Shown in pieces: positions 42,128 through 51,747 of a stretch of 64,000 nt of DNA. Within the stretch, counting starts at the first letter, position 1. The number at the start of each line of letters is the position of its first letter. The notes under the pieces were generated by a model that searched no databases, was not told where the DNA came from, and worked only from the letters and a program-made list of their open reading frames with translations. Source of the DNA: Catalimonadaceae bacterium JC749 (GTDB taxonomy: Bacteria > Bacteroidota > Bacteroidia > Cytophagales > Cyclobacteriaceae); contig JAJNNC010000003.1 in assembly GCA_021730635.1 (NCBI GenBank), positions 186,001 to 250,000 of the forward strand, written 5' to 3'. The translations under genes and the position numbers were made by a program.

Positions 42128-44218
42128 ATGATAAAAAAAGCGCTCTTAAGTCTCAGTTATATTTTCTCTTTGCTGCTCAGTCATCAGGTGACCGCCCAGG
42201 AAACTGAGGCTAATAAAGAATTAGCCCGACAGTTGCTTGAAATTGGTGATGAAATTTACTATCAACAAAAAGCACCAGAAGTAGCAAAAGAACAATATAT
42301 AGCGGCTGCTCAGGCCGATCCGGAAAATGTAAGGGCCAATTATATGGCCGGAAAACTGATTACTGAAACCATTAATAAACAAGAGGCTACTCCTTACTTT
42401 CTGAAAGTTTACGATTTAGATCCGGATTACCGTTTTGACATCCTTTATTCTATTGGAAGAGCTTTTCAATATGGGTTGGATTTTGAGAAAGCCATTGAAT
42501 ATTATCATCTCTATACAGAAAAGCTGAATAAAGAGACGGATTACCGGGGTGAAGATAAAATTCCTCTCAGCCAGGTAAAAAGAAGAATTTCGGAGTCAGA
42601 AAACGGTATGGAATATGTGCAGCATGCACGCAACTTCTCGATTGTCAATATAGGGGAAGCCATCAACTCCAATAGCCTGGACTACGCTCCTGTCATCAAT
42701 GCAGATGAAACCATGATGATCTTTACCTCACGACGACAGGAAGGTAACCTCAACGAAAACGTTTATGACGATAACTTTCCTTATGAAGATATTTTTATCT
42801 CACGGAAAGTAAACGGAGCCTGGGCACCTGCAGAAAATATTGGGTCCACTGTGAATACGCTGTATTTTGAATCCAGTTCCTCACTTTCAGCCGATGGGCA
42901 GCAGTTGTATATTTACCGGGATGAAAACAACGGAGATCTGTATGTCTCCGACAGAAAAAGTGATGGCACCTGGTCTTCACCTCAACCCCTCAGCAACAAC
43001 ATCAATTCAAGTTTCTCGGAAAATTCTGTATCTATCTCTCCGGATGGCCAGACTATTTACTTTTCCAGTAACCGTCCGGGTGGCTATGGTGGTTTTGATA
43101 TTTATAAATGTGAGAAAGACAGAAGGGGTGTTTGGGGAAAAGTTACTAATTTGAGTGATGTAGTCAATACGCCGTTCGATGAAGATGGGGTGTTTATTGA
43201 TTATGACAGCAAAACACTTTATTTCAGCAGCCGGGGGCATAAAGGAATGGGTGGCTATGATATTTACAAATCAGTGTATGACAAAGAAGCGGGTACCTGG
43301 TCGCCTCCTATCAACCTGGGCTATCCTATCAATACGCCCGATGATGACATCTATTTCGTAAGTACAAAAGATGGTAAGAGAGGATATTATGCTACGGTAA
43401 GAAATAACGGGTTGGGTTACCTTGATATTTTTATGGTAGAAATTCCGGACTTAACTGCCGATGTCAAAGACAAGATAGAAAGTCAGAAATCAGACACCTT
43501 AAAAACAGAGGATAAGAAAAACACACCCCAAATAACCAAAGTAGAGACACCGGAAAAAGCCATTGCATTGAAACCGGTCAAACTACTACTAAAAGTAGAG
43601 GATGCCAAAAGCAAAGATCCCGTTAGTGGTACCGTAACTATGAAACGCACTACAGATGGCTCTTTACAAGTGCCGCAGCAAGTAGCCCCGGGTGTCTATG
43701 AGTTTGCGCTGACCAACGATCAAGCACATCAGTATGTCCTGGCAGTAGAATCCTCAGGGTATATGTTCAAAAGTATGCAGGTGGAAGTTCCTGCCGCTAC
43801 CCAGGAAGCACAGGAGTTTAGAAAAAAGGTTGCGATGGATAAAATTGCACAGGGCTACCGGATGGTGTTAGACTTTATCTATTTTGATTTTAACAGCGAC
43901 AAGCTTAGTGCTAGTTCTGACGGAGAGCTTAACCGCCTGAAATTATTTATGGAAAGCAACCCCACTACTACCATTGAAATAGCCGGACATACTGATAACT
44001 GGGGACCTAAAGTATACAACAAAGATCTTTCTCAACGAAGAGCCCAGGCTATTGTAAACTATCTGATTAAACAAGGTATAGACACTTCACGCATGATTGC
44101 ACACGGCTATGGAGAAGAACAGCCGCTGGCGTCGAATGATGACGAATTGGAAGGGAGGGAGTTGAACCGCCGGGTAGAACTTCGTATTTTGGGAAACAGC
44201 CAGCAAGCCGTGAAATAA
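42128..44218 (+). CDS. PorE-like OmpA family protein with TPR and PD40 propeller
   Basis: 696-residue envelope protein. Signal peptide to about residue 24 (LSHQVTAQ); TPR-like helices to about 160 (AKEQYIAAAQADPENVRANY, YSIGRAFQYGLDFEKAIEYY); a PD40 beta-propeller from about 175 to 440 with repeats such as PDGQTIYFSSNRPGGYGGFD and KTLYFSSRGHKGMGGYDIY; a regulatory-like beta domain near 480-560; and a C-terminal OmpA peptidoglycan-binding domain (YFDFNSDKLSASSDGEL, IEIAGHTDNWG, DLSQRRAQAIVNYLI, RRVEL). This domain order is that of PorE, which links the T9SS to peptidoglycan, and of other Bacteroidota OmpA proteins. PorT lies close by. PorE itself is a lipoprotein, while no lipobox is evident here. 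Confidence 0.82.
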   Translation: MIKKALLSLSYIFSLLLSHQVTAQETEANKELARQLLEIGDEIYYQQKAPEVAKEQYIAAAQADPENVRANYMAGKLITETINKQEATPYFLKVYDLDPDYRFDILYSIGRAFQYGLDFEKAIEYYHLYTEKLNKETDYRGEDKIPLSQVKRRISESENGMEYVQHARNFSIVNIGEAINSNSLDYAPVINADETMMIFTSRRQEGNLNENVYDDNFPYEDIFISRKVNGAWAPAENIGSTVNTLYFESSSSLSADGQQLYIYRDENNGDLYVSDRKSDGTWSSPQPLSNNINSSFSENSVSISPDGQTIYFSSNRPGGYGGFDIYKCEKDRRGVWGKVTNLSDVVNTPFDEDGVFIDYDSKTLYFSSRGHKGMGGYDIYKSVYDKEAGTWSPPINLGYPINTPDDDIYFVSTKDGKRGYYATVRNNGLGYLDIFMVEIPDLTADVKDKIESQKSDTLKTEDKKNTPQITKVETPEKAIALKPVKLLLKVEDAKSKDPVSGTVTMKRTTDGSLQVPQQVAPGVYEFALTNDQAHQYVLAVESSGYMFKSMQVEVPAATQEAQEFRKKVAMDKIAQGYRMVLDFIYFDFNSDKLSASSDGELNRLKLFMESNPTTTIEIAGHTDNWGPKVYNKDLSQRRAQAIVNYLIKQGIDTSRMIAHGYGEEQPLASNDDELEGRELNRRVELRILGNSQQAVK

Positions 44219-44356
44219 CCCTACTGTCATAAAAATAAAAAGGCTCATCCTTTGAGCTGAACTTACCGCCTCAATGCCTGTTTTATTTTCCGGTAAATTT
44301 ATAACAAAACAGGTACAGCGGCGGTTGGTCGAGCAAATCCTTTTGAAAATATTCCT

Positions 44357-44364
44357 TACCTTTG
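44357..44364 (+). promoter_or_regulatory. Possible -7 element of menG/ubiE promoter
   Basis: TACCTTTG matches TAnnTTTG exactly but ends only 6 bases before the ATG at 44371, so transcripts would be leaderless or nearly so, if this is the true promoter. Confidence 0.35.
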
Positions 44365-44370
44365 CTCGGC

Positions 44371-45093
44371 ATGGCAGTAGTACCTTACAAAAACCAGAAA
44401 ACCAGTAAGAAAGAACAGGTAGCCACGATGTTCAACAACATCAGCAAACGCTATGACCTGTTAAATCATCTCTTAAGTTTAGGCATTGATATTTACTGGC
44501 GCAAACAAGCCATTAAATTGCTGAAACCGGAAAAGCCTAAAAAAATACTCGACATTGCTACCGGTACCGCAGATTTTGCAATTGAGGCCCTTGCCCTGAA
44601 CCCTGATCAGGTGGTTGGGGTAGACATCTCCGAAGGTATGCTGGAAGTAGGCAGGAAAAAACTCCGCCGCCTGCAACTCGACAACCGGATTGAGCTACAA
44701 ATGGGTGATTCAGAAAGATTGCTGTTTGACGATAATATATTTGATGCGATCATCGTTGCATTTGGTGTGAGGAATTTTGAACACCTGGAAGAAGGGCTTA
44801 AAGATATGTACAGGGTATTAAAGCCCGGAGGTTCTGTAGTGGTTCTGGAGTTTTCAAAACCTCATAGTTTTCCTTTTAAGCAGCTTTATAACTTCTATTT
44901 CAAATATATATTGCCGGCTATAGGCCGTATTATTTCAAAGGATCAATCAGCATATACTTATCTGCCCGAGTCAGTGCAAGCCTTTCCTGATGGAGAGGCG
45001 TTTTTGAAGAAACTTCAGGCAGTAGGATTTAAAAACACCCTATGCAGAACACTAACATTTGGCATCAGCTCCATTTACATGGGAAAAAAATAG
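44371..45093 (+). CDS. ubiE: Demethylmenaquinone methyltransferase (MenG/UbiE)
   Basis: 240-residue SAM-dependent methyltransferase from the ATG at 44371 (MAVVPYKNQKTSKKEQV); a TTG nine bases upstream is less likely. Landmarks: ATMFNNISKRYDLLNHLLSLGID, ILDIATGTADFAIEAL (SAM motif I), VVGVDISEGMLEVGRKK, IIVAFGVRNFEHLEEGLKDM, YRVLKPGGSVVVLEFSKP, YTYLPESVQAFPDGE and a terminal SSIYMGKK. It makes menaquinone, the usual quinone of this phylum. The last 52 bp overlap porT in another frame, a synteny seen in related bacteria. Confidence 0.94.
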   Translation: MAVVPYKNQKTSKKEQVATMFNNISKRYDLLNHLLSLGIDIYWRKQAIKLLKPEKPKKILDIATGTADFAIEALALNPDQVVGVDISEGMLEVGRKKLRRLQLDNRIELQMGDSERLLFDDNIFDAIIVAFGVRNFEHLEEGLKDMYRVLKPGGSVVVLEFSKPHSFPFKQLYNFYFKYILPAIGRIISKDQSAYTYLPESVQAFPDGEAFLKKLQAVGFKNTLCRTLTFGISSIYMGKK

Positions 45094-45788
45094 TTGTTTT
45101 TCTTTGGTTGCTCTTTTGGCTGATCCCACGGGTAGAAGCCCAACAGCATTACAACAAATCTGAGAATTTACCGAACTACGACAATCGCTGGCTTCATTAC
45201 GGTTTCCTGATTGGTATTCATTCCTCCAGTTACCGTGTCAAGTATTCTGACGCCTATATTGCAGGGGGATTAGACTCCCTACACTCTGTTATGCCTGGTA
45301 ATTCTGCCGGGCTTTCGCTTGGATTGATTGCCAACCTCAGGCTGGCCGATTATCTTGATCTGAGAGTACTGCCGGAAGTTGTTTTTTATCAAAACAGGGT
45401 AGATTATAATATCACCAGTGCGGCAGGGCCTAAGGTCGACCGGCAACTGGTGGAATCTACTTTTGTAGAATTTCCCATCCTGTTAAAATATAAATCCGTC
45501 CGCAGGGGCAACAGCCGTGTGTATCTGGTAGGAGGTGTAGAACCTGGGATTGAAGCAACTGGCAAAAAAGATGAAGGAGAAGCAGAGAAGTTAGGTATCA
45601 AAAGCTCTAACCTCTCACTACAACTGGGATTTGGGGTGGACATCTATTTCCCTCTCTTCAAGTTTTCACCGGAAATCAGGTACTCCAGAGGTCTGGTCAA
45701 TGCCCTGGGTGACGCCTCAAACCGATATGGCCAACCCATCGACCGGCTGATGACCAACACTGTTACTTTGTATTTGCTGTTTGAATGA
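45042..45788 (+). CDS. porT: PorT, T9SS outer membrane protein
   Basis: 248-residue protein of the PorT family needed for type IX secretion in this phylum. Signal peptide runs [17 protein letters not shown]; the start ATG is inside ubiE, and no other ATG precedes the signal sequence in frame. The mature chain is a predicted small beta-barrel with [49 protein letters not shown] and [11 protein letters not shown] near the end, the usual PorT landmarks. Overlaps ubiE by 52 bp and shares its stop with the start of the DUF2256 gene (ATGA). Confidence 0.88.
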   Translation: MQNTNIWHQLHLHGKKIVVFLWLLFWLIPRVEAQQHYNKSENLPNYDNRWLHYGFLIGIHSSSYRVKYSDAYIAGGLDSLHSVMPGNSAGLSLGLIANLRLADYLDLRVLPEVVFYQNRVDYNITSAAGPKVDRQLVESTFVEFPILLKYKSVRRGNSRVYLVGGVEPGIEATGKKDEGEAEKLGIKSSNLSLQLGFGVDIYFPLFKFSPEIRYSRGLVNALGDASNRYGQPIDRLMTNTVTLYLLFE

Positions 45789-45931
45789 AACAGCGGAAAA
45801 AATCACAACTCCCCACAAAAATCTGCCCAGTATGCCATCGCCCCTTTACCTGGAGAAAAAAGTGGAAAGATGTATGGGATGATGTGGTTTATTGTAGCGA
45901 GCGTTGTCGCAGAAACAAAAAGACAGACTAA
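45785..45931 (+). CDS. DUF2256 small protein
   Basis: 48-residue protein, [17 protein letters not shown] then [17 protein letters not shown] and YCSERCRR, carrying the DUF2256 pattern with a CPVC and a C-x3-C pair that suggest a zinc knuckle. Its ATG overlaps the porT stop (ATGA), so it is translated together with porT. Family function is unknown; such proteins often sit near deoxyribodipyrimidine photolyase-related or methyltransferase genes. Too short for most gene finders. Confidence 0.85.
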   Translation: MKQRKKSQLPTKICPVCHRPFTWRKKWKDVWDDVVYCSERCRRNKKTD

Positions 45932-45962
45932 CCGCCCCGCTTATCGTTTCCTGTCATCAATT

Positions 45963-47036
45963 TCAGGGTGAAGCATTGAATTCTTTCCGGTTTTTGATCA
46001 CATCGCAAGCCAGATAAAGGGCTTCTCTCATAGAGTTGGGGTTCGCTCTGTTTTGTCCGGCAATATCATAGGCTGTCCCATGGTCGGGTGATGTGCGAAC
46101 AATGGGAAGACCGGCTGTGAAATTCACTCCTTTTTCAAAAGCCAGTGTTTTGAACGGAATCAGCCCCTGGTCATGATACATGGCCAACACAGCGTCAAAT
46201 TGCTGGTGGAGAAAAGAACCAAAAAAACCATCGGCAGGAAATGGACCAAAAATGAGTTTTCCCTCTTCTTTCAATTGCTGAATAACCGGTTTGATGATGT
46301 CCTGTTCTTCTGAGCCCAACAACCCTTCTTCTCCCGCATGGGGATTCAACCCCAATACCGCTATTTTTGGTTTAAGGATGCCAAAGTCGTATTTCAGAGA
46401 TTGCTCAATGATCTGAAGTTTCTGGCGAACCTTATCGCGGGTAAGGTGTTTACTCACAGCCTGCAAAGGAATATGTCCGGTGACCACTCCTACCCGGATA
46501 TCTTCATGTACCAAAAACATCAGGCTTTCCTTCGCATCAAAAGATTGGGTAAAAAACTCAGTATGTCCGGCAAAGGTAAATTCTTCATTCTGAATGTTAT
46601 TTTTGTTGATAGGGGCAGTAACTACACCATCCAGCAAGCCCTCCTTCAACTCATTCACCATTTTTTTCAAAGCAAACCAGGCAGCGCTTCCTCCTACCTC
46701 ATTGACCTGACCCGGGGTGACCTCCATATTTTGTTTCCAGCAATTGATCAAGTTTACCTTCCCAAACGCAATGTGATCTATATCTTTGATGGTCATGAAA
46801 TTAAACTGATCATTCTCCATCTGCTTTCGGTAAAAAGAGATTACTTTGGAAGATCCGTAAATCACAGGCGTCATCATGTTGAGTATCCGTTTGTCTTCCA
46901 GGGCTTTAATGACAACTTCAGGACCAATCCCGTTGATGTCGCCCAGACTGATGCCAATCACCGGGAGGCTGTTATTTTTTCTCTTGGCTTTCGCTTTGGG
47001 CTGTTGCGTCGCTATATCTGTTTGGGGATCATGCAT
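45963..47036 (-). CDS. pdxA: 4-hydroxythreonine-4-phosphate dehydrogenase
   Basis: 357-residue NAD-dependent enzyme of pyridoxal phosphate synthesis. It has VIGISLGDINGIGPEVVIKA, VTAPINKNNIQ, FAGHTEFF, the metal-ligand block HAGEEGLLG, AMYHDQGLIPFKTLAF with His, and TSPDHGTAYDIAG. About 20 lysine/alanine-rich residues precede the fold (QPKAKAKRKN). It overlaps by 8 bp the end of the leucyl aminopeptidase gene that precedes it on the same strand. It is convergent with the DUF2256 gene 31 bp away. Confidence 0.95.
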   Translation of the reverse strand: MHDPQTDIATQQPKAKAKRKNNSLPVIGISLGDINGIGPEVVIKALEDKRILNMMTPVIYGSSKVISFYRKQMENDQFNFMTIKDIDHIAFGKVNLINCWKQNMEVTPGQVNEVGGSAAWFALKKMVNELKEGLLDGVVTAPINKNNIQNEEFTFAGHTEFFTQSFDAKESLMFLVHEDIRVGVVTGHIPLQAVSKHLTRDKVRQKLQIIEQSLKYDFGILKPKIAVLGLNPHAGEEGLLGSEEQDIIKPVIQQLKEEGKLIFGPFPADGFFGSFLHQQFDAVLAMYHDQGLIPFKTLAFEKGVNFTAGLPIVRTSPDHGTAYDIAGQNRANPNSMREALYLACDVIKNRKEFNASP

Positions 47037-48462
47037 GGGCTATGTTTTTAAAAAACTGATACAATAATCGCACACCATAACCAGTACCGTTTTTGCCTTT
47101 ATAAGAGTCGGGCGCATCCAGGAAAGCAGTACCGGCGATATCCAGATGTATCCAATCATAGTCGATGAAGTGTTGTAGAAAGGTTCCGGCTGTGATGGCT
47201 CCGGCGGTACGGCCGCCAATATTCTTGATATCAGCAATATCTGATTTAATATAGTCTCTATATTCTTCCCAGAGCGGAAACTCTACCATCCGTTCATATA
47301 CTTCATTACCAGCTTCCTTCAATTTTGTTTTATAATCTTCGTGGGCCGATCCCATCATCACGGCGCCCTCTTTGCCAATTGCTACTGCCGCTGCGCCCGT
47401 TAAAGTGGCCAGATCAATCACCAGTTCGGGCTGGTACTTTCTGGCATAAGACAAGGCATCGGCCAGGATAAGCCTCCCTTCTGCATCTGTATTGAGTACT
47501 TCTACCGTAGATCCGTTGGAGATGGTAATGACATCGCCGGGAGTAATCGCATTTTCACCAGGCCGGTTATCGGTCGCCGGCACCAGCCCTACCAGATAGA
47601 TAGGCAGCTCATTTTTTACCGCAGCATAAAAAACGCCTGCCACAGCTGCAGAGCCTGCCATGTCGGATTTCATGGTGTCCATGGAGGTAGAAGGTTTGAT
47701 ACTGAGTCCGCCCGTATCATAGGTTACCCCCTTTCCTACCAACACATACGGCTTTTTGTTGATAGCCTTATCCGGCTTGTATTCTAAAATATTGAAAGAG
47801 GGCGGATCTTGGCTGCCAGCATTGACACTGAGCAAGCCCCCCATCTTCAGGGCCTTTATTTTGGCTTTATCAAAAACCTCCACCTTAAAATTCAACTCTT
47901 TTCCGATTTTTTTGAAAACTTTGCTCAATTTCTCGGCATTCAATGCGATTGCAGGCTCATTCACTAGGTCACGGGCCAGGAAAGTGCCTTCCACAATGGC
48001 TTGCAACTCTTTGATGTTTTTATTCTTGATGGCTGCATGGCAGGCAGTTATCGAGGAAAGGGCAAGCCCCCGATTATCTTTCTCTGTCTTATATTTATTG
48101 AAATTATATAATGACAACAGAAAGCCTTCGCAAAAATCCAGTATAGGGTCGGACAGTTCGGCAGTTACCTGTATCTGTTGCAACTTTTCTGCTTTGACAA
48201 TGCCCGCTATCTCAAAACCTTTTCTACGGTAAGCTTCCCGAAGCAAATGGCCCTGTTTGTTTCCTAAAGGCGCCACAAAAAGCAGCAGGCGGTCATACTG
48301 ATTAATAAGAATAATACTTTTTTGGTCTGCTATCTTTCCTTTAACATATTGAACAGCACGCTCGTCCCGGCAATACAGTTCTACTTCATCCACCCGATTT
48401 AATAAAATAACTAAATGGGATTTTTCATCTACTGTTTTGGCATGCTTTAACTTTATTTCCAT
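47029..48462 (-). CDS. pepA: Leucyl aminopeptidase, M17 family
   Basis: 477 residues from the ATG at 48462 (MEIKLKHAKTVDEK); further upstream codons are open but not part of the fold. The metal and catalytic blocks are VGKGVTYDTGGLSIKPS, MDTMKSDMAGSAAV and the family signature NTDAEGRLILADAL. The Lys and Arg of the site are in place (GLSIK and EGR). The N-terminal PNT-like domain is shorter than in E. coli PepA. It removes N-terminal amino acids in the cytoplasm; PepA may have a DNA-binding role in some bacteria. It overlaps pdxA by 8 bp, so the two are co-transcribed. Confidence 0.92.
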   Translation of the reverse strand: MEIKLKHAKTVDEKSHLVILLNRVDEVELYCRDERAVQYVKGKIADQKSIILINQYDRLLLFVAPLGNKQGHLLREAYRRKGFEIAGIVKAEKLQQIQVTAELSDPILDFCEGFLLSLYNFNKYKTEKDNRGLALSSITACHAAIKNKNIKELQAIVEGTFLARDLVNEPAIALNAEKLSKVFKKIGKELNFKVEVFDKAKIKALKMGGLLSVNAGSQDPPSFNILEYKPDKAINKKPYVLVGKGVTYDTGGLSIKPSTSMDTMKSDMAGSAAVAGVFYAAVKNELPIYLVGLVPATDNRPGENAITPGDVITISNGSTVEVLNTDAEGRLILADALSYARKYQPELVIDLATLTGAAAVAIGKEGAVMMGSAHEDYKTKLKEAGNEVYERMVEFPLWEEYRDYIKSDIADIKNIGGRTAGAITAGTFLQHFIDYDWIHLDIAGTAFLDAPDSYKGKNGTGYGVRLLYQFFKNIAHA

Positions 48463-48570
48463 ATAAATTTCCTGGATTTTTTGCCTGCAATTTACTAATG
48501 CTTTTTTAATAACGATGAATATTCCTGATCTTTCTGACTGCTTAGCAGGAGGATCAAAACAATTAAGACA

Positions 48571-49359
48571 ATGCATTCGTCGGTAAGGCCTAAGAAATTT
48601 TTAGGACAGCATTTTTTAAAGGATCAGAATATTGCCCGCAAGATTGTGAGCAGTTTAACTTTTCACCAACACTACCAGTATGTACTGGAAGTGGGGCCTG
48701 GCATGGGAGTACTTACACAATTCCTGATACAGCTGCCGGAAGCTCAACTGTATTGCATAGAAGTGGATAGCGAGTCTGTGGCATACCTGCAACATCATTT
48801 TCCCACCCTCAAAGAAAGGGTTTTTCACCAGGATTTTTTAAAAACAGACCTCCCTTCTCTTATTCCTGAAAAATTTGCCATCATTGGCAATTTTCCTTAT
48901 AACATTTCTTCCCAGATTTTTTTTAAGATTCTGGAAGAAAGAAACCATATTCCGGAAGTGGTGTGTATGTTGCAAAAAGAAGTAGCTGACCGTATCCGTT
49001 CTGAACACGGCCCAAAAACCTACGGTATCCTCAGTGTGCTACTGCAAGCTTACTATGACATAGATTACCTGTTTACGGTAGAACCCCATGTTTTTCATCC
49101 CCCACCTAAAGTACGCTCGGCCGTGATCCGGCTTCGGAGAAACCAGAGAGCGCAACTAGACTGTGATGAAGTATTGTTCAAAAAAGTAGTGAAACAAAGT
49201 TTTCAAAACCGTAGGAAGACCTTGCGCAATGCCCTCAAACCTCTAAATTTGCCGGAAGCCGTCAGGCAGCTCAGCCTCTTGGATAAGCGCGCTGAGCAAC
49301 TAAGCGTAGAAGATTTTGTTGAACTTACCCATAAAATTCAAGCATCTTGGAAGCAGTAA
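48571..49359 (+). CDS. rsmA: 16S rRNA (adenine(1518)-N6/adenine(1519)-N6)-dimethyltransferase
   Basis: 262-residue KsgA/RsmA enzyme that methylates two adjacent adenines in helix 45 of 16S rRNA. KKFLGQHFLKDQNIARKIV, VLEVGPGMGVLTQFL (SAM motif I), HQDFLK, and the catalytic NFPYNISSQIFFKIL are all present, followed by CMLQKEVADRI and the C-terminal helical domain with VKQSFQNRRKTLRNAL. Divergent from pepA, and 5 bp before the mgtE ATG, so co-transcribed with mgtE. Confidence 0.96.
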   Translation: MHSSVRPKKFLGQHFLKDQNIARKIVSSLTFHQHYQYVLEVGPGMGVLTQFLIQLPEAQLYCIEVDSESVAYLQHHFPTLKERVFHQDFLKTDLPSLIPEKFAIIGNFPYNISSQIFFKILEERNHIPEVVCMLQKEVADRIRSEHGPKTYGILSVLLQAYYDIDYLFTVEPHVFHPPPKVRSAVIRLRRNQRAQLDCDEVLFKKVVKQSFQNRRKTLRNALKPLNLPEAVRQLSLLDKRAEQLSVEDFVELTHKIQASWKQ

Positions 49360-49364
49360 CATTT

Positions 49365-50720
49365 ATGGAATTCGAGGTATCGCAGGAGTACCTGGAATGG
49401 CTACGAGAAGCGATCAGAAGGAATGACGCTGCGCTTATCCGGGAAAGTATGCAGGAAGCCAATCCGGCAGATATTCTAACGGTACTGTACGAACTCAATA
49501 CGGAAGAGTCAAAATATATTATCAACCTGCTGGATAAAGAACGGGCCGCCGATGTGATTGTAGAGATTGAAGAAGAACAGCAGACGGCCTTTTTAAAAAA
49601 TTTTTCCGCAGCGGAGATTGCCGATTTTATCGATTACCTGGACTCCGACGATGGGGCTGACATACTGAATCGCCTGCCGATCCAAACCCGGGAAGAGGTG
49701 ATTGCCAACATGGAGAATGCGGAGAAATCCCGGCATGTGAAAGACCTGATCCGGTATGAGGAAGACCGGGCTGGCGGGCTCATGGCCAAAGAACTTATCA
49801 AAGTTAGTTTAAACTGGACAGTCAAACAATGCATCGACGAAATCCGCAGGCAGGCCGAAAATGTAGAGAAAATTTATTCTATTTATGTCGTAGACGAAAA
49901 GAACCATTTGCTGGGAAAGGTTTCTGTCAAAAGGTTACTGCTGTCGCAGGATACTACACGTATTGCTGATATTTATGACAACGAAATCATCTCGGTTCCC
50001 ACCTATATGGAAGAGGAAGAAGTGGCTTCAGTGATGCGCCGTTATGACCTGGAAGCCGTGCCGGTGGTAGATGTTTTGAACCGCCTGGTAGGAAGAATCA
50101 CCATTGATGATATTGTGGATGTGATCACTGAAATGGCCGAAGAAGAAAGGCAGTTGATGTCCGGTATTACAGAAGATGTGGAAGAACGCACCGATACGGT
50201 TTGGTTACTCTCCCGGGCACGTTTGCCCTGGTTGATCATCGGGATGGCTGGTGGCTTGCTAGGTGCTCAGTTCATTGGTATTTTCGAAACGGATATTTCT
50301 CTGGTACCAGCCATGGCTTTCTTCATCCCCCTCATCACCGCTACCGGTGGGAATGTCGGTATACAATCCTCCTCCCTGGTGGTGCAGAGTCTGGCCAATT
50401 CTTCTGTTTTCGGGGAAAATCTATCCAGGCGCTTATTTAAGGTACTGGTAGTTGCAGTGATCAATGGGGTAGCTTTGTCAGCCATCGTATTGGGTTTTAA
50501 TATACTGTTCGGACAAGAATTCACTTTGTCTCTGGTCGTTGCGATTGCCCTTTTTTCCGTCGTTTTGCTGGCTTCTTTAATGGGAACCATTACCCCATTG
50601 ATTCTGGATAGATTTGGCATCAACCCTGCTATGGCTTCCGGTCCGTTTATCACCACTGCCAATGACTTGCTGGGACTGGCCGTTTACTTTTCCGTAGCGC
50701 ATCTGCTGTATAATTTTTGA
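49365..50720 (+). CDS. mgtE: Magnesium transporter MgtE
   Basis: 451-residue Mg2+ channel/transporter from the ATG at 49365 (MEFEVSQEYLEWL); a TTG within rsmA is a weaker alternative. Order: N-terminal superhelical MgtE_N domain (ADILTVLYELNTEES, FLKNFSAAEIADFIDYLDSD), two CBS domains (around 135-255, with LLGKVSVKRLLLS and AVPVVDVLNRLVGRITIDD), the plug helix, and a five-helix membrane domain from about 285 with ITATGGNVGIQSSSLVVQSL, the variant of the pore motif. Typical gating by Mg2+ at the N/CBS domains is expected. Confidence 0.95.
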   Translation: MEFEVSQEYLEWLREAIRRNDAALIRESMQEANPADILTVLYELNTEESKYIINLLDKERAADVIVEIEEEQQTAFLKNFSAAEIADFIDYLDSDDGADILNRLPIQTREEVIANMENAEKSRHVKDLIRYEEDRAGGLMAKELIKVSLNWTVKQCIDEIRRQAENVEKIYSIYVVDEKNHLLGKVSVKRLLLSQDTTRIADIYDNEIISVPTYMEEEEVASVMRRYDLEAVPVVDVLNRLVGRITIDDIVDVITEMAEEERQLMSGITEDVEERTDTVWLLSRARLPWLIIGMAGGLLGAQFIGIFETDISLVPAMAFFIPLITATGGNVGIQSSSLVVQSLANSSVFGENLSRRLFKVLVVAVINGVALSAIVLGFNILFGQEFTLSLVVAIALFSVVLLASLMGTITPLILDRFGINPAMASGPFITTANDLLGLAVYFSVAHLLYNF

Positions 50721-50741
50721 ATAACACCTTTTAATGTTACT

Positions 50742-51680
50742 ATGAAAAACGCTTGTCTGATTATTGACAAAATGCACCAAAGTATTATTCCTATGCTGGA
50801 AGCCATCGGTCTCCAACCCGACTACCGTCCGGATATCCAGCGAAAGGAAATTCTGGAAAGTATTGGCCGGTATACCGGATTAATAGTAAGAAGCAAAACC
50901 CATATTGACCGTGAGCTCATTGCCGAAGCCACTCATCTCCGTTTTGTAGGAAGAGCCGGAGCCGGTCTGGACCAACTGGATGTTGAGGCACTGGCCGAAA
51001 GAAATATAACGGTTGTCAACGCACCAGAAGGCAACCGGGATGCCCTGGCTGAACATGCGGTAGGCATGCTGCTTTGCCTGATGAACAAAATGCATACGGC
51101 GGACCAGCAGGTTCGCCGCCATGTTTGGGATCGTGAAGGAAACCGGGGTACCGAACTAATGGGTAAAACGGTTGGCCTGATCGGTTATGGCTACATGGGT
51201 CAGGCACTGGCCCGACGATTAAGCGGGTTTGGCGTAAAGGTTCTGGCTTATGATAAATACAAAGCAGATTATGGCGACACCTATGCGCAGGAAGCCAGTA
51301 TGGAGCAGATCTATACAGATGCCGATATCCTCAGCTTGCATGTACCGCTCACGCCCGAAACTCTTTTTTTCATCGATGAAGCCTATCTGCAGCGCTTCAG
51401 GAAAAGTATTATTTTGCTTAATACAGCCAGAGGGAAAGTGATAAAATTAAAAACATTGTACGAAGCACTGAAAAGTGGAAAAATTATTGGAGCGGCCCTG
51501 GATGTATTGGAGAACGAAAAGTTAGCAAAATTGTCGGAAGAACAAGCGACCTACTTTCAACAATTAACTCAGTCGGACCGGATACTTTTTACTCCTCATG
51601 TGGCTGGCTGGACGTACGAATCATATGAAAAAATCAATCAGATATTGACAGAAAAGATCAAAAGGCTAAACTTGGTATAG
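50742..51680 (+). CDS. D-2-hydroxyacid dehydrogenase (SerA-like)
   Basis: 312-residue NAD-dependent D-2-hydroxyacid dehydrogenase, without the C-terminal ACT domain of full SerA. VGRAGAGLDQLDV, GNRDALAEHAVGMLLCL, the nucleotide motif GLIGYGYMGQALARRLSGFG, SLHVPLTPET, the catalytic Arg in LLNTARGKVI, Glu in ALDVLENEK and His in FTPHVAGWT are all present. Possible roles include phosphoglycerate dehydrogenase, hydroxypyruvate/glyoxylate reductase or an unassigned acid; the lack of ACT means no serine-type feedback site. It is 21 bp after mgtE, in the same direction. Confidence 0.9.
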   Translation: MKNACLIIDKMHQSIIPMLEAIGLQPDYRPDIQRKEILESIGRYTGLIVRSKTHIDRELIAEATHLRFVGRAGAGLDQLDVEALAERNITVVNAPEGNRDALAEHAVGMLLCLMNKMHTADQQVRRHVWDREGNRGTELMGKTVGLIGYGYMGQALARRLSGFGVKVLAYDKYKADYGDTYAQEASMEQIYTDADILSLHVPLTPETLFFIDEAYLQRFRKSIILLNTARGKVIKLKTLYEALKSGKIIGAALDVLENEKLAKLSEEQATYFQQLTQSDRILFTPHVAGWTYESYEKINQILTEKIKRLNLV

Positions 51681-51747
51681 TTCCCTACATCGTTATGTTT
51701 CTGTTCAAATAGCATCATGTCATTTTCGTTCAGCATTTTATCTTTAA

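Noticed and set aside
44362-44370. TTG start for ubiE
   Set aside because: ATG at 44371 gives the usual N terminus, and the upstream TTG overlaps a TAnnTTTG promoter-like element.
46338-47051. Plus-strand frame inside pdxA
   Set aside because: Antisense shadow of pdxA, whose motifs are complete.
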